From NCBI RefSeq assembly GCF_017654505.1, contig NC_054534.1, positions 26,830,689-26,894,688 of the forward strand: a stretch of 64,000 bases of DNA, in the 5' to 3' direction. Source of the DNA: Polyodon spathula (Eukaryota > Chordata > Actinopteri > Acipenseriformes > Polyodontidae). Below are positions 44,319 through 57,052 of this stretch, in pieces. The translations under genes were made by a program, and so were the position numbers. The notes under the pieces were generated by a model that was not told the DNA's origin, searched no databases, and saw nothing but the letters and a program-made list of their open reading frames with translations. The number at the start of each line of letters is the position of its first letter. The first letter of the stretch is position 1.

Positions 44319-46835
44319 ATGGAAGCCGAAGGGCAGTCCGATTTCAGCATGGAAGAATTTCCAGAAGGATCCAAAATTAACGCCAGCAAAAATCAGGAGG
44401 ACGATGGGTAAGATAGCAAAATAATTATACGACAAAGATGGCGTAAACGCCGTGTACTGTTTGGTGGACGCGCAGTGAAAATTAACGACTTTTCTGTTAT
44501 AAACCAGTTTGTCTTTATAACTGTGCATGCATTTCTCGGTTATTTCATTTTTCGATTTAAACAAAAAAAAACATTTTATTGGCATTCTTTGGCAACAGGC
44601 CTTTTGGTGGAAAATGCGACACATTAGACACATGTATAAATAAATTAATAGAACATGTGTATATTTGTAAATGTATTTGTTATCTACGGAATGTCATTTT
44701 AAGCTTTGTAAATATATAATGACCGCTGTTGTGTTTGTTCCCATTAGTTACTGGTAAATACGAACCCAGTTTTGTCATTGAAGGAGGAGCTGTATAGATA
44801 CAGTATCTACCCTTAACGTCACTGCATATGATCACGCCCAGCCTAGTTTTTGCATAAGCTGCAAAACTGGTGGTGGAGAGAACAGCTGTCTCTCGTAGCT
44901 CATAGGTATTAAGTTTGTGGCGGTAGAACAACACACGGACGATATCACACTGAACATGGACTTACACTATTGAAGAATAAATACGATGCCTATATGCAAA
45001 TTGAGTATTTGGGAACACACATTTGTATGCCCTATCGACATACGTTATTATATATTTATAAATGAGGAATTGCAATTTTATTTTGTATAGAAAAATGCAG
45101 TGGTCAGTGGGGATTAATTTAGCCTTTTTGAATAAGTTTACCCACTTGAATTAATATTTATCTGTTCAGTGCTGCATCAGTTATCCCATCTATGCAGCTA
45201 TCTTGTATGTACCTGTATTATTGAAACAAACACCCCAATATATAGGAACTTGAAATTGTTTATCTTGTAATACCTTTTTTCCGGGTTAACTAGATCTGTG
45301 TTTTCTTTTTTTAAACAAAATACTTTGATTATAGGAAAATGTTTATTGGAGGGCTCAGCTGGGACACAAGCAAGAAAGATCTTACAGATTACCTGTCAAG
45401 GTTTGGAGAGGTGTTGGATTGTACAATTAAGACAGACCCCATTACAGGAAGATCTAGAGGTTTTGGCTTCGCCCTCTTCAAAGATGCCGACAGTGTGGAC
45501 AGGGTAAGTAAAACAGAAGCTCAGTTTTAACAGTAAGATGCAGTTAGGCAATTGCCATTTATTTAATCAAATGTATGTTTTCCTATAGGTGCTGGAGCTG
45601 AAAGAACACAAACTGGATGGAAAGCTTATTGATCCTAAAAGAGCCAAAGCAATGAAGGGTAAAGAGCCACCCAAAAAAGTGTTTGTTGGAGGCTTGAGCC
45701 CGGATACATCGGAAGATCAAATCAGAGAATATTTTGGAAAATTTGGAGATGTAAGAATCTTAAGTTTATTTTTTTAATGCTGTGCAACCCCATGGACAAA
45801 CTCAGGGTTTGGTGATCTAAAAGTCCACCAATTTTCTTAATGCATCCTTTTCAGCAGTTCTGCATAGAAAGCTTTGCAGATTTGTTTTACTAGATTGTTG
45901 ATTTAAGCCCAAAGTGCTGGTTGAGACTGCTGCAGGCAACCCATGTCTGACTTGCACTGTTTGCATGGAAGGATTGCTGCTATCTAAAAGCACTCCTCTT
46001 TACTTGTGTTGTTGCATAGTGTTTTAAACCAGTGTCTTTCAGTGAACCATTAAATATGGTTTACAAACGTAATTAAATGCACTGATAAATTTGAGTGAAT
46101 AAATCCACTTTATTTTACTTGCAGATTGAAAGCATTGAACTTCCCATGGACACCAAAACTAACGAGAGGAGGGGGTTCTGCTTCGTCACATATGCTGAAG
46201 AAGAACCAGTACAAAAACTGCTGGAGAGTAGATACCATCTTGTTGGATCTGGCAAGGTATATCATGCATTTAGTTGTATTTAAGAAGTTTTACTGTAGCA
46301 ATTTTTAGATGTTTGGAAACTTTTTTACCAGCCTATAGCTGGAGAAGCGGTGGCGTTTCAGTTGCTTACATGATGGTTCACAAGTTTGAATTGATTCTAA
46401 AAAGCCTTGCAGCAAACACATTCTAGAGTTATTTAACCCTTTTGTTTTTATGTATAGTGCGAGATAAAGGTGGCCCAGCCCAAAGAAGTATACAGACAGC
46501 AGCAGCAACAAAGGGGCGGAAGAGGGGGCTCCAGAGGACGTGGTAGAGGAGGTGCGTTCTAGTTCTGCATATGGTCTGCTGTTTTGGCCTAATGTAGTTG
46601 TAGAAAATGGCTTCAGGTGTGGTCTGATTCAGTTTATACGTTTGGTTTAAATTTAACTAACTGAGAACGCTACCTGATTCTGGAAGTTTGATGCTATAGA
46701 ATGGGGCAAGTTAGCAGGTTATATAGCTACTGGGTTTATGGGTGGGGAATGTTCACTTAAATATAAAAAATATTAAGTCTATTTTGACCTGTTCACTTTA
46801 CCAACTAAATCTTAAATATATTTGGATAACGTGTA

Positions 46836-46892
<57 letters not shown>

Positions 46893-49818
46893 AGTCTACA
46901 CTCCCTTGAAATTTTTTTCACATTTTGTTGTCAGTGCCTCAGAGTTTCATGCATGTAAACGATTATTTTTTTTCCACTTACCTACAAACCATACTCCACA
47001 CTGTTAAGGGTAAAAAAAAGTTATATATTAAAACAAAACTGAAAGATCATAATTGGATAAGTCTCCACCCCCCTGAGTTAATACTTGGTGGAAGCACCTT
47101 TTTGGCAGCAATTACAGCTGTGAGTCTCTACCAACATCTCTGCACACCTAGATTTGTTAATATTTGGCCATTCTTTACAAAACTGTTCAAGCTCTGTCAA
47201 ATTCCTTGGGGAGCGATGATGGACAGCAATCTTCAAGTCATGCCACAAATCTGATTGGATTTAGGTCGGAGCTCAGACTGGGCCACTCAAGGACGTTTAC
47301 TTTTTTGTTCCTTAGCCACTCCAGTGTAGCTTTGGCTGTGTCCCGGTTTCAGCTTTCTTGCAGAGGGCAGCAGGTTTTCCTCAAGGAATTAGCTGTACTT
47401 TGCTCCATTCATTTTCCCTTCTATCCTGACAAGTGCCCCAGTCTCTGCCAATGAGAAACATCCACATAACATGATGCTGCCACCACAATGCTTCACAGCA
47501 GGGATGGTGTTCTTTGGTGATGTGTTGGGTTTGCGCCAAACATAATGCTTTGCATTTAGGCCAAAAAATTCAATTTTACTTTTGTCAGACCACAAAACTT
47601 TTTGACACGTGGCTACAAAATCTCCAGAGTTTTTTTTGAGTGCTTCAAACGGGATTCAAGCTGGGCTTTCTTTAGTAATGGCTTCCTTCTTGCTACCCTA
47701 CCATACAGACCAGATTTGTGGAGTGCTTGGGATATTGTTGTCACATGCTCGCTTTGACCAGTCTTGGCCATAAAAGCCTGTAGTGCTTGCAAAGTTGTCA
47801 TTGGCCTCTTGGTAGCCTCTCTGATCAGTCTCTTTCTTGCTCGGTCATCCAGTTTGGAGGGACGGCCTGATCTAGGCAGGGTCTTGGTGGTGCCATACAC
47901 CTTCCACTTCTATAATCGTCTTGACCGTGCTCCAAGGGATATTCAAGGCTTTTGATATTTATTTTTTTTATACCCATCCCCTGATCTGTGCCTTTCAACA
48001 ACTTTGTCCCAGAGTTCTTTTGAAAGTGCCTTGGTGCTCATGGTTGAGTCTTTACTTTGAAATGCACTACCCTGCAGAGTGAACCTACAGGAATTGCTGA
48101 ATTGATCCTGAAATCATATGAATTGCTACAGTTTAACACAGGTGGAGGCCACTTGGTGTGTGATTTTGAAGGCAATTGGGTACACCTGAGCTAATTTAGG
48201 ATTGCTATTACAAGGGGGGTGGGCACTTATCCAACCAAGCTATTTCAGTTTTTATTTAATTAATTTTCTACAAACTTCTAGAGTATTTTTTCACTTGGAA
48301 GTTGTGGGGTAGGATGTGTAGATAAATGAAAAAAAATAAACAATTTAATGCATTTTAATTACAGGTTATTTGGCAACAAAAGGTGAATTTTGAAAGGGGG
48401 TGTAGACTTTCTATAGGCACTGTGTGTGTGTGTGATAAAAAAAAAAATATATATATATATACAAAACACAATCTCACGCACACACTGAATTACTGTAATT
48501 AACTTAGGGCAGACAGTAGATTTAAAATGATTTATTTGTCTAAAACATGGTCTCTTTTGTTCCAGGTCAAAATCAAAACTACAACCATGGTTATAACAAT
48601 TACTATGGTCAAGGTTATGGAAGTTACGGCAATGGATACAATCAAGGGTACAATGGCTACAGTGGCTATGATTACTCTGGGTATAACTATGGGTATGGAC
48701 AGGAATACGACGACTACAATGGTAAGCATAATTATTGCTGATGTTCAGATCAACAGTAGTTGGTGCTTTTAGGTGCAAGTCAGTCCTGTGTATTCCTGTA
48801 CAGTATTTTGAAATTGTAATTTTTCCCCTGTATGTAAATGCAGAAGAAATTTCAATAAATAAGGATTGTGACGATGCCTCATTTTATTTGCTCAAGTGCT
48901 TTTCTGACATGCAAGCACTGTACAGTATCAATTAGACACTGCATAGAATAGAAGAAATATACACTTTATTCTCCACCATACCACTTTTTTTTTTCTTCCT
49001 AAAACAATTTGTTGTGCTGGAAGATCATGGTACTGAACTTGGTACTGAGGGAAAGACAGTCTTTAGGTTAGTTGACCACCTATACATGTTTTTGAGACAT
49101 GCCAAGAATACACATGGGGTGGGGGATATGTGAACATGTATATCACACCCCTGAACCAGACTGCCACTCTGTACATGTAAAGATATTAAGTCTGATTAGG
49201 ACTGCAATACCTTGCACTACGAGCCTTGGTGGTTGAAAGCCTGACATGCCTGAGGGAAAGGGGACATGCTAAGTCAGCTGCAGATTCACTTTAATAACCT
49301 TATTCATAAAGAATGAGGCGTTTCTGAAAGTGTTTCAGTTTCTCAAAAGCTTTTGCTGCCTGTGAAGGTGGCATTCTTGTCAATTCCCGTCTGGTGTTCT
49401 AATGGACTTTTGAGTAATATTTGCAAAACAGTTGGTATTATTAAATGCTAAAAGTTGGTTAGCATCAATCTTTTGAGCAGGTAAAACACTCAGAAAAAAA
49501 CTTACATTTATGAACCTTAATTTATTACTTTTTTTTTTAGAGTTTAGTTTAAGAATATCCTGCTTTCCATTTGTTTAAAAGCCAATACTCATTTGGCTTG
49601 GTAATGTTTTGCAAGCATAACTAGAAAAGGGAGGTATACACTCACTTTAGCCAGTTTATTCAGACTGAAGGCAGAAGATTTGTACATAACATGAACTAGT
49701 AGTTCATGCCACGGCAAGATATCATGGTAAAGCTAAAAAGGTTTGTTTTTTGTATTGGTATTTAACAACCCAACCATGTGTTGATCAAATCAAAGCATTT
49801 TAAGGATCAGTGAGATTA

Positions 49819-49858
<40 letters not shown>

Positions 49859-50482
49859 ACGGGACGACAGACAAAAAAGACTGAAAAACAAATGTTCCCC
49901 CAACATCTTTCTTCATGTATAATATTTGTTGTCCAAACAAAGTTGTTTAGTTTAACTCAGATTTATGTGATTTGGCCGTTTTTGTTATGGATGTGTTTTT
50001 AAGGATAAACTGCTTCCTTTAGATTGTAGGCTATAGGAAATTTAATATGTATATAACAGTTTAATATGTAGATAAGACTGGCCAATGCTGTAGGATTACA
50101 GCATTTGTACAAGAATTCTTGAACGACAACTCAAATGTGTCTTGCCATCGGTTCCTACTGTATTCCGTGTGAAGTAGGAGTGGTTTGGCTTCATGTCTTT
50201 TAATACTAAATGAGAGTGCCCTCTAGGCCTGGTACCTCCTCTATATTCAAAATTACCAGTAAACCACTCATTGTAGTTGCAAATCTGGTTGTCCAAGATG
50301 AGATGATGTAAAAAAAATTGTAAGGTTTGACAGAGAATTAACTAAAGATAAAGCTACTTTTGTATGTGTATTCAAATTTCTGCAAACCTAACAGACCTTT
50401 GCTTTAAGTAGGTCAACAAAGCAGCTATGGCAAAGCTTTGAGGGGAGGAGCCAATCACCAGAACAACTATCAGCCTTACTAA
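44319..50482 (+). CDS. HNRNPDL: HNRNPDL, hnRNP D-like, 7 coding exons
   Basis: Coding exons: 44319-44407, 45335-45503, 45589-45750, 46125-46256, 46458-46551, 48566-48721, 50412-50482. They join in phase to 290 codons plus stop. This nuclear RNA-binding protein binds AU-rich and other RNAs and acts in transcription and splicing. RRM1 has RNP2 MFIGGL (32-37) and RNP1 RGFGFALF (71-78). RRM2 has RNP2 VFVGGL (117-122) and RNP1 RGFCFVTY (156-163). A Gln/RGG linker follows, then a Gly/Tyr-rich low-complexity segment encoded wholly by exon 6 (216-267), which is in-frame skippable. The C-terminus NHQNNYQPY is a transportin-type PY signal. The [19 protein letters not shown] leader separates it from HNRNPD. 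The long N-terminal extension of one human isoform is not seen. Intron 5 carries a Tc1 relic. Confidence 0.96.
46841..46888. repeat. (AT)n microsatellite
   Basis: An AT tract abutting the left end of the Tc1 relic, consistent with TA-targeted insertion. Confidence 0.95.
46887..48418 (-). mobile_element. Tc1-like transposon relic in HNRNPDL intron 5
   Basis: A 1.5-kb element with terminal inverted repeats TATAGAAAGTCTACACTCCC (left) and the reverse complement at about 48396-48416. The minus-strand transposase is broken. Its start [15 protein letters not shown] lies at about 48041, a DNA-binding half follows with [17 protein letters not shown] (47900-47613), then the catalytic half with [11 protein letters not shown] and [13 protein letters not shown] (47595-47389). 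Stops and frameshifts and partial loss of the DDE region show that it is dead. It is antisense to HNRNPDL. Confidence 0.9.
47389..48041 (-). pseudogene. Tc1 transposase pseudogene
   Basis: Fragments of a Tc1-family DDE transposase in several minus-strand frames. The N-terminal helix-turn-helix region includes [20 protein letters not shown], followed by [20 protein letters not shown] spacing, and then the VWRKPNT and [11 protein letters not shown] blocks of the catalytic domain. At least two stops precede residue 60, so no intact protein is possible. Confidence 0.85.
49818..49858. repeat. Poly(A) followed by poly(G)
   Basis: About 32 A followed by 8 G in HNRNPDL intron 6. Homopolymers on this scale are error-prone. 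Confidence 0.9.
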
Positions 50483-50511
50483 ACTGAAACTGCACAGTTC
50501 TTGGAATTTCG
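50483..50511 (+). other. HNRNPDL exon 7 3'UTR end with strong donor
   Basis: 29 bases after the stop codon lies TTTCG|gtaagc, a near-consensus splice donor. It implies that the transcript is spliced within the 3'UTR. Confidence 0.6.
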
Positions 50512-50771
50512 GTAAGCTTGTGACTTGGAAATGTCATTTTTAGCTGTGCTTTTGTAATTTTAAAGATCAATAGACAAATCCATTAAACTAAAAAAACAAA
50601 CCAAAAAAAACTTGCAAAAAAAAGAACACTTGAGGCAAACAACAAAACACACATGTTGCCATGTATTCAGTTTTCGTAAATGTCATTTTTTTTGTTTAAA
50701 TTGTGTCTATAGATCTTTAATTTTCTAAGTTTGTATAGCAATTTTTAGTTTTTCTGTTGATTTTGTAACAG

Positions 50772-50818
50772 GTGATCTAATGGAAATAACTTAAGAGACT
50801 TATTAGCAATAATAACAG
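50772..50818 (+). other. Candidate 3'UTR cassette exon 1 of HNRNPDL
   Basis: A 47-base segment bounded by ttttgtaacag and cag|gtaaag. It contains no coding continuity. It may be an alternatively spliced untranslated exon. Confidence 0.35.
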
Positions 50819-50914
50819 GTAAAGTACTGCTAAAGGGTACAAAATTAAGGATTTTTTTTTTTTTTTTTTTTTTTTTTCCTAACTCTGATATTGTACCTTG
50901 TTTGTACCCGCCAG

Positions 50915-51049
50915 CGGGAACTTCATTGCAGGCCGTGTGTCACCTTGACCACGTCATTCTCTGGGAGTCGCACATAGCGGGCAGAGAGCAAGGCATGCAC
51001 AAGAAAACGCTGTCCTGTGGTATGGTCTCTTCCAACTTCCTGTACCAGC
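50915..51049 (+). other. Candidate 3'UTR poison exon of HNRNPDL
   Basis: This 135-base segment has mixed, high-complexity composition in an otherwise AT-rich UTR. It is preceded by a 24-base T tract and tgtacccgccag, and followed by agc|gtaaag. If included it would put a splice junction well over 55 bases after the stop codon, a nonsense-mediated-decay trigger. HNRNPDL is known to autoregulate by 3'UTR splicing, so this is a natural candidate. Confidence 0.5.
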
Positions 51050-51368
51050 GTAAAGATTAAAAATGGAAACTTCAGACTTGTGGTTTTAACATTTGTTTTT
51101 GTAAACGTTTTTTTACAGGAGTCTTTTTAATTTTTGTTTTTTTTAAATAAAAAAATCTTTAATGACTTAACTGCTTAATTGTATTCTCCTTTTATTTTAG
51201 TGTCATTTTTGTATTTCAGTTCTGGACCTTCAGTGATTTTAAAAATATGTAAATGCTTAAACTTTAATGCTTGCTTTTTCTTCATAGCTAATAGAGAAAC
51301 CTTCAAATGATAAACAAGATCAAGATTTTTTTTTAAATATAGGTGTTAAAGATCATATGTAAACAGGC

Positions 51369-51388
51369 TCCCCCCCCCCCCCCCCCCC
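51369..51388. repeat. Poly(C) tract
   Basis: About 19 consecutive C in the HNRNPDL 3' region. Confidence 0.9.
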
Positions 51389-51662
51389 AGGAACAAAAAC
51401 CTGTTTAAAGGTACGCATCAATTGTTAATAAAATGCAAAATAATTGGTTGTACTGTATTATAATATCTAAGGAGGGGAGGTGCGGTGGAGGGAACCCCCC
51501 CCCTGATCACAGGTCCTTACCCAATTAATTAATTAAACGAGGTGTTATCACTACCTGTGAAAATTTTAATTAAACATAACTGACTTTATACCCTGCTGGC
51601 TGTATAATTTAAAAAAAAAAAAAAAAAAAAAAGAAAAAGAAATCTGCATGTTGTACATATGA

Positions 51663-51666
<4 letters not shown>

Positions 51667-51701
<35 letters not shown>
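51667..51701. repeat. Poly(A) tract
   Basis: About 35 consecutive A, with a second A tract at 51610-51631. Confidence 0.9.
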
Positions 51702-51706
<5 letters not shown>

Positions 51707-51817
51707 TTAATAGCTTAAAGTTGACAGCACAAGAAGTTAATCAGTGCAACTTGGGCGTTTTCTAATTTATTTAATGTTTGGTACAAAGGTTTAACACGTT
51801 TGTCTTTTTTTTTCCAG

Positions 51818-52128
51818 GTGGGAGATCCGGATGAGCATTCTGCTAGTTATCCTGGTAGCAACAGAGAGGTTCTAGTCCTTTTTTTTAAATCCAAAATCTT
51901 TTTTTTTTTTCATTTTGAGATGACATTTATTTTGTAATCCTAAAACATCAGTGTGAAGTTGGCACACTGAGTGTCCATTTTGTAAATAGCTACTGAACAG
52001 TTCTTATTTTTATTGGAGTGTTCACATCTGTCCTTTGCCACATGGCTGTTGTATTGCTGCAATCAATCTGTTCAGCTCATTTTGTTTTTGTATTCTGTTC
52101 AGCACCTTTTTTTTTTAATGTAATTCCC

Positions 52129-52162
<34 letters not shown>

Positions 52163-52300
52163 GTTTCCCCAAAACCATGAAGGGATTAAAATATGGATAC
52201 AGAAACTGCTCTACCTGGATTTATTTCAGTCTAGTTAATTGTAAAGTCAAGCACAATCAGTAGAAATTTCAAATAAGATCCTGCAATACCAGTTATGGAC
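51818..52300 (+). other. Candidate terminal 3'UTR exon of HNRNPDL
   Basis: A strong acceptor (T-rich tract then tttccag) at 51817 is followed by GTGGGAGATCCGGATGAGCA and T-rich UTR-like sequence. The end is not certain. AATAAA near 51145 could serve an unspliced form. Confidence 0.45.
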
Positions 52301-53080
52301 ACTTAAATATACTTCAGTATTTACAATCCACAATTATAAAGACAAATGTCAACCATTTGCAGTTTTAGCATTTTCATAAAGGAGAGCAACAATTCTTGAC
52401 TGATGGTATCGTCCATCCGTCCCCTGTGCATTTCTCATTTGTTACTAATACAAAACCTTAATTGAAAAAAGACTGCTGCAGGTCAAGTTCAGGTAGAGAA
52501 ACTATTAAACCTAGTCAAATGTTGTTGCTAAAGTAAAAGTGTTCCTCTTTTATAATGCTATAACTGGTTATGCAGTATAAAGTGGCAAAGCACTGTTTTA
52601 AGTAGACAAATGTTTTGGTTAGTGTCTGTAATCTTTATTCTGTCAAACTGGATTTAATTACAGATCATGTCAAGCTGTGCAAACGTCCCAATATAAACAG
52701 AACATGTAGCTGGTCTCTGATCAATCACATTTTCTTCCATTCATGTGTAAAGGCCTGTATACATAACACAATGCATTACTGTGTATCCTCAATGTACACG
52801 GCAGGTGATAAATAGGGCTAGTTTATTGGATATTAGTGTTTTTCTCTGAAATGACCCTACATTTCCAAAATTGCTTATCTGTCAAATTCTAATAATATAA
52901 AATGAAGTATTCTACTTTTAAATAACTTCAATTAGAAAATCAATTAAAGCAAAGCAAGATCCAAAAACATAAATTGCATAAGATTAAAGCTGTGTGGTGT
53001 GTTTTTAGACTACAGCTAGGCTTGTCTGTCCACAAGTGTAATAGAGTGCTGTTCAGGTTCCACAACTTTCCTATGAAAAG

Positions 53081-53114
<34 letters not shown>

Positions 53115-54935
53115 GTGTAATGCTTATATTAAAAAAACCCAAAAAACTATTTTTCTTGTTTTATGTGAAATCCGACAGCAGTACATGCAGCCACCTAAGC
53201 AACATGCCTCTAAAATAGCCAATAACTCTGCTTTTTGACTGCTCACACTTGATATTGTTCGTGTTCAAACAATTACTGCTTTTACTAATAATTCTGGCAT
53301 CCTGAAGTTTTAAAAATCCTATTTTTATTTCTGAAAAACACCCAGTGATAAATCATGCCCTTACTGTGGAGAAAACTTAATGCATTCTATGTTCTATATT
53401 ATCTCTTGATGAAACACCATTGCTTGCCTTGGAGTTTAGTCTATATAATCTTTTTCACATAAGATACTGCATGGGTGAGAACCAATATATAAAAATACTT
53501 CCCACCTGTGTGTAATTTGGCCATTGTGTTAACAGCTGCATGAAGTGTAGCATGTCATACGCGGTGGAATAGTTTACGAATCCACATTGTTGGCTGAATT
53601 TGGGAACTGATCAGACAAAGTTTTAGAATCATAAGGAACTATGAACCAGGCAAGCATTGATAGGCCAAATGGCCCTGTCCTGCTAACTGTTCATGTTTTT
53701 TTATGACATACTGTAGTTGAATTAAAAGAAACAATTACAAAAAGAACTTGACTACTTGTTTTGATCCAGAACTTAAACAGTTTATGGTGCAAAAATCATT
53801 AATTAAAAAAATAATAAAAAAAAACTATTTTCTTGCTTTCAGGCCAACGTATACAATATTTCAGAAAGAAAAAAAAAATCATTTATAGATTGTTTTGCTC
53901 TGGATTGTCACAGTATTTAGATCCAGATGATTACAAACTGATTTACCAAAAAGCATTTTGCCCTCAAACCAATTGTTACTAATCACTCTATCCTACTATT
54001 TATCCACTACAATATAGCATCATACCTGAGCAACATGTTCTGTTTGTATGACAGGATCCAATGTAACACACTTGTACATATCAGATGTAGTGTTTACAAA
54101 TGCATTATGTGGATATGTTGCAATTTGTAAAAGAAGTGTGAGGCACTGTGATCCCTGTTTTTCAATATGTAATTGTAAATCAAATCATTTAGTAAGCATT
54201 AAAAAAGCTATACTCAAACTTTCTGTAATTATTATATATATTTATATATTTTTTGATAGTGTGTGTCTCAAGTGGAATATATCACAAAATAATCTGACAT
54301 TTTTACTTTTCTGTCTGCCTGTGGTTTAATTTTTTTCTCACTTTTTAAAATCAATTTCAGGCTTCGTACAAAAGTCATCATGAAATGTACAGGGATAAAA
54401 GCTTACAGCATAAAAAAAGACTACATTTGTAAAATTAAAAGGCGCACAGTAGAGTATGTATCTATTGCAACAGAGTTCAGAATCTCAGTGGCTAGAAAGA
54501 TTGTGAGATTAACCTTAACTGACCAAGCATTTGAAAGTGTGTCAGAAAGCCTTTTATGACAGATAACCACAAAGGAATACAATAGATCTCTTCAATCACA
54601 ACACTACACTCCAGTAAAACTACCTTCAATGGGAATGAGTCCTGATTGGTGTCAGAGATGCACCTGCAACTTCATATGCTCAATTATATAAACATTTTGG
54701 ATGGAAATGAAACATAACATGACTGGTGTATCAAATTGTTTCAACCCAAGAATGTTTACACTAGGTGATATGTGAAACGATCAAATTAGGAATGACCAAA
54801 AAACACAATGGCATTACTTTTAGGTGGGAAAGATGAATCTTTGACAAAAGATACACTTCCCCCACCTACTTAAAAAGAACGGTATGCTGAAGTGATCGAT
54901 GCCATTCATTTAATGGCAAAGAGCATTAGCAATAC

Positions 54936-54986
<51 letters not shown>

Positions 54987-56480
54987 ATATATATATTTTA
55001 TTTTATTAACTGTTACTTAAGGATGTGTTTCAGGTAATAACATTGATAACAATATGTTTTAAAAAACAAAACAATTACTGTGTTATCTGTGTGATACATT
55101 ATTTTAGATTGGCCTATTTTATGCATGACGTGTACGTAAAATAAACTGTAAATTTCACAAACATGAAAATAAAAAAGAAATATTATCGAGAAGAAAACGA
55201 AAGGCTGTAATGGTGTATACATTAATTAAGGATAAAACCGAGGACTTATCAGCAAGGTGGACTGTTATGAGCTGAAGTACACTACATGCTGTCTGTATCT
55301 TCCATATTATCCTAGATTTTTATAAAAGTCCGCTTCAGACCTCACCGTCTTTCATCCGGCAATCGGCCTCGCATGATAAAAGGATTGGTAATCCCAATGA
55401 AGAAATAGCCTAGAGGTTCCACTTGTCATATATAATTTATTTTTAAATGGATTCATTAAGCTTTTTTGACTACTACATCTTCAAATACATTTGATATTTA
55501 AATAAGGCATTACCGGTGTCACGGGGTGGTAAAACGGGGAAAAAAGTAGATAGTCTATATAATGCGCAAACGCAAATTTCTAAAATTAAAGGGAAGATTA
55601 GTTGGAAATTAAAATACAATTAAGAGGCTGAAACGCAGTTATTTTTCAGAAACAAAACCTTTTTTTTAAAATGTGACATTTGTCATCTGCTCTAGGTGTC
55701 AAACAAATTCCTGTTTGATTGATTTTTACTTCAGCAGATCGACCGCAAAAAATGTAACAATAATTGTACAGTATACGAATATTTAATTTTGTTTTTTTTT
55801 TTAGCAAAAAATAAATATATAATAAAAAATACATGTGTAGCTAAAACTTATATTTGTGTGTGTTTTAAACCACTCCTGACAAATGCTTACTTTTTGCATA
55901 AAGTCGTTCGCAAGTATTTATGTAGACTCCCTTATCAACCAAAGGTTACCAAGGTACATTTTCAGTAATTTTTGCAGTGTTCCAATAGTAATCCTGTGCA
56001 TTTACGATTTGTTAAATATGCTGTACCACTATATCTCACATGCTTTAATATGCAGCATTATAGTTTAATGAGCTGTAACTGTTATTGTGATTAGGGTTCA
56101 ATAACAAAATAAATAATCCACTAACTGTATTGAGAGGGGGGGGGGGGGGGGGCATATAAATTCCTGTTAAATTTTTATTAAAAAAAAAAAAAAAAAAAAA
56201 ATAATAATTGTTGAGAAAAAATATACATACAATTCCCGGCGTTTAGAAATGTAACTTTACCTCACCCTTTGTAGTAAGGTAAAGTTAACCACTATGCTTA
56301 AATAATAACAATTTAAAAAATGAAGAGGCCTGTCATATTAAACGGTGTTATTAAAACGAAGTGATTTACGTATGTACAACATTATATTTTACAATGTTAT
56401 GGTAACCAATTTCAAAACTAAAATGTCGACATACAGCATGTTCAACAATTACAAGTTTGATGATAGAAATTGATAACTGG
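52301..56480. other. HNRNPDL-HNRNPD intergenic
   Basis: AT-rich sequence with homopolymers (A tract 53083-53112, G tract 56136-56152, A tract 56178-56200) and an AT tract at 54936-54994. A TGCTAACTGTTCATG-type stretch near 53660 looks like a repeat fragment. No exon with a coding signature could be supported. Confidence 0.5.
54938..54996. repeat. (AT)n microsatellite
   Basis: An AT tract with one TTA interruption near 54975. Confidence 0.9.
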
Positions 56481-57052
56481 AACCACGGCTTCTTTAATTT
56501 CGGAAGTTCGCGCCTGCGCAGTAAGAGCGATATTTATTTATTTTTCCACGGTCTACCAATTTCCCGTGACAGCGGTACCAAAGTATACACATTCACAGCA
56601 CTGCCGTTCAGAGCCTTAATTCAGGACTGACAGTCGCTGGCACAGCCCTATCCTAGTATTTCAAACGGTCACCCGATACGGCTTCCCTTACCGAGAAAAA
56701 TAAACTTTACAAAAGTGAGTAAAACTACCGTACAATACCTCGGCGTTGCTGATTAGTTCGTGACTATGTGGCTCTCATGTGCTCTCGGATTGGTCCCATC
56801 CCGACAGTCCTTCTCAATACTGCTTCCTTCCTGCGACCATTTTGTGAGCGGCGCCATTACTAACATCTGAAGAGGATAGAGAGAAATAAACCTAAAGAAA
56901 AAACAAACAGCTGTTAGAGCTGTCGCCGAGTGGTGTGTGTATGTATGTAGTGTGAGCAAGCGCTCTCCTTCCTTCGGGTCGCCTCCTCTTTAAAGAAGAA
57001 AAATAAACCCGAAGTGATCAATTCAAAGGTACCGTAATATCCGTCGGTAAGT
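56481..57052 (+). promoter_or_regulatory. HNRNPD promoter and 5'UTR
   Basis: GC content rises here. Sites seen are an ETS-like CGGAAG at 56501-56506, an NRF-1-like CGCGCCTGCGCA at 56509-56520 (one base off the palindromic consensus), and a GGCGCCATT at about 56850 resembling a YY1 core. There is no TATA box. These are the usual elements of a housekeeping promoter. An AUG-free stretch from 57010 leads to the start codon at 57053. Confidence 0.5.
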
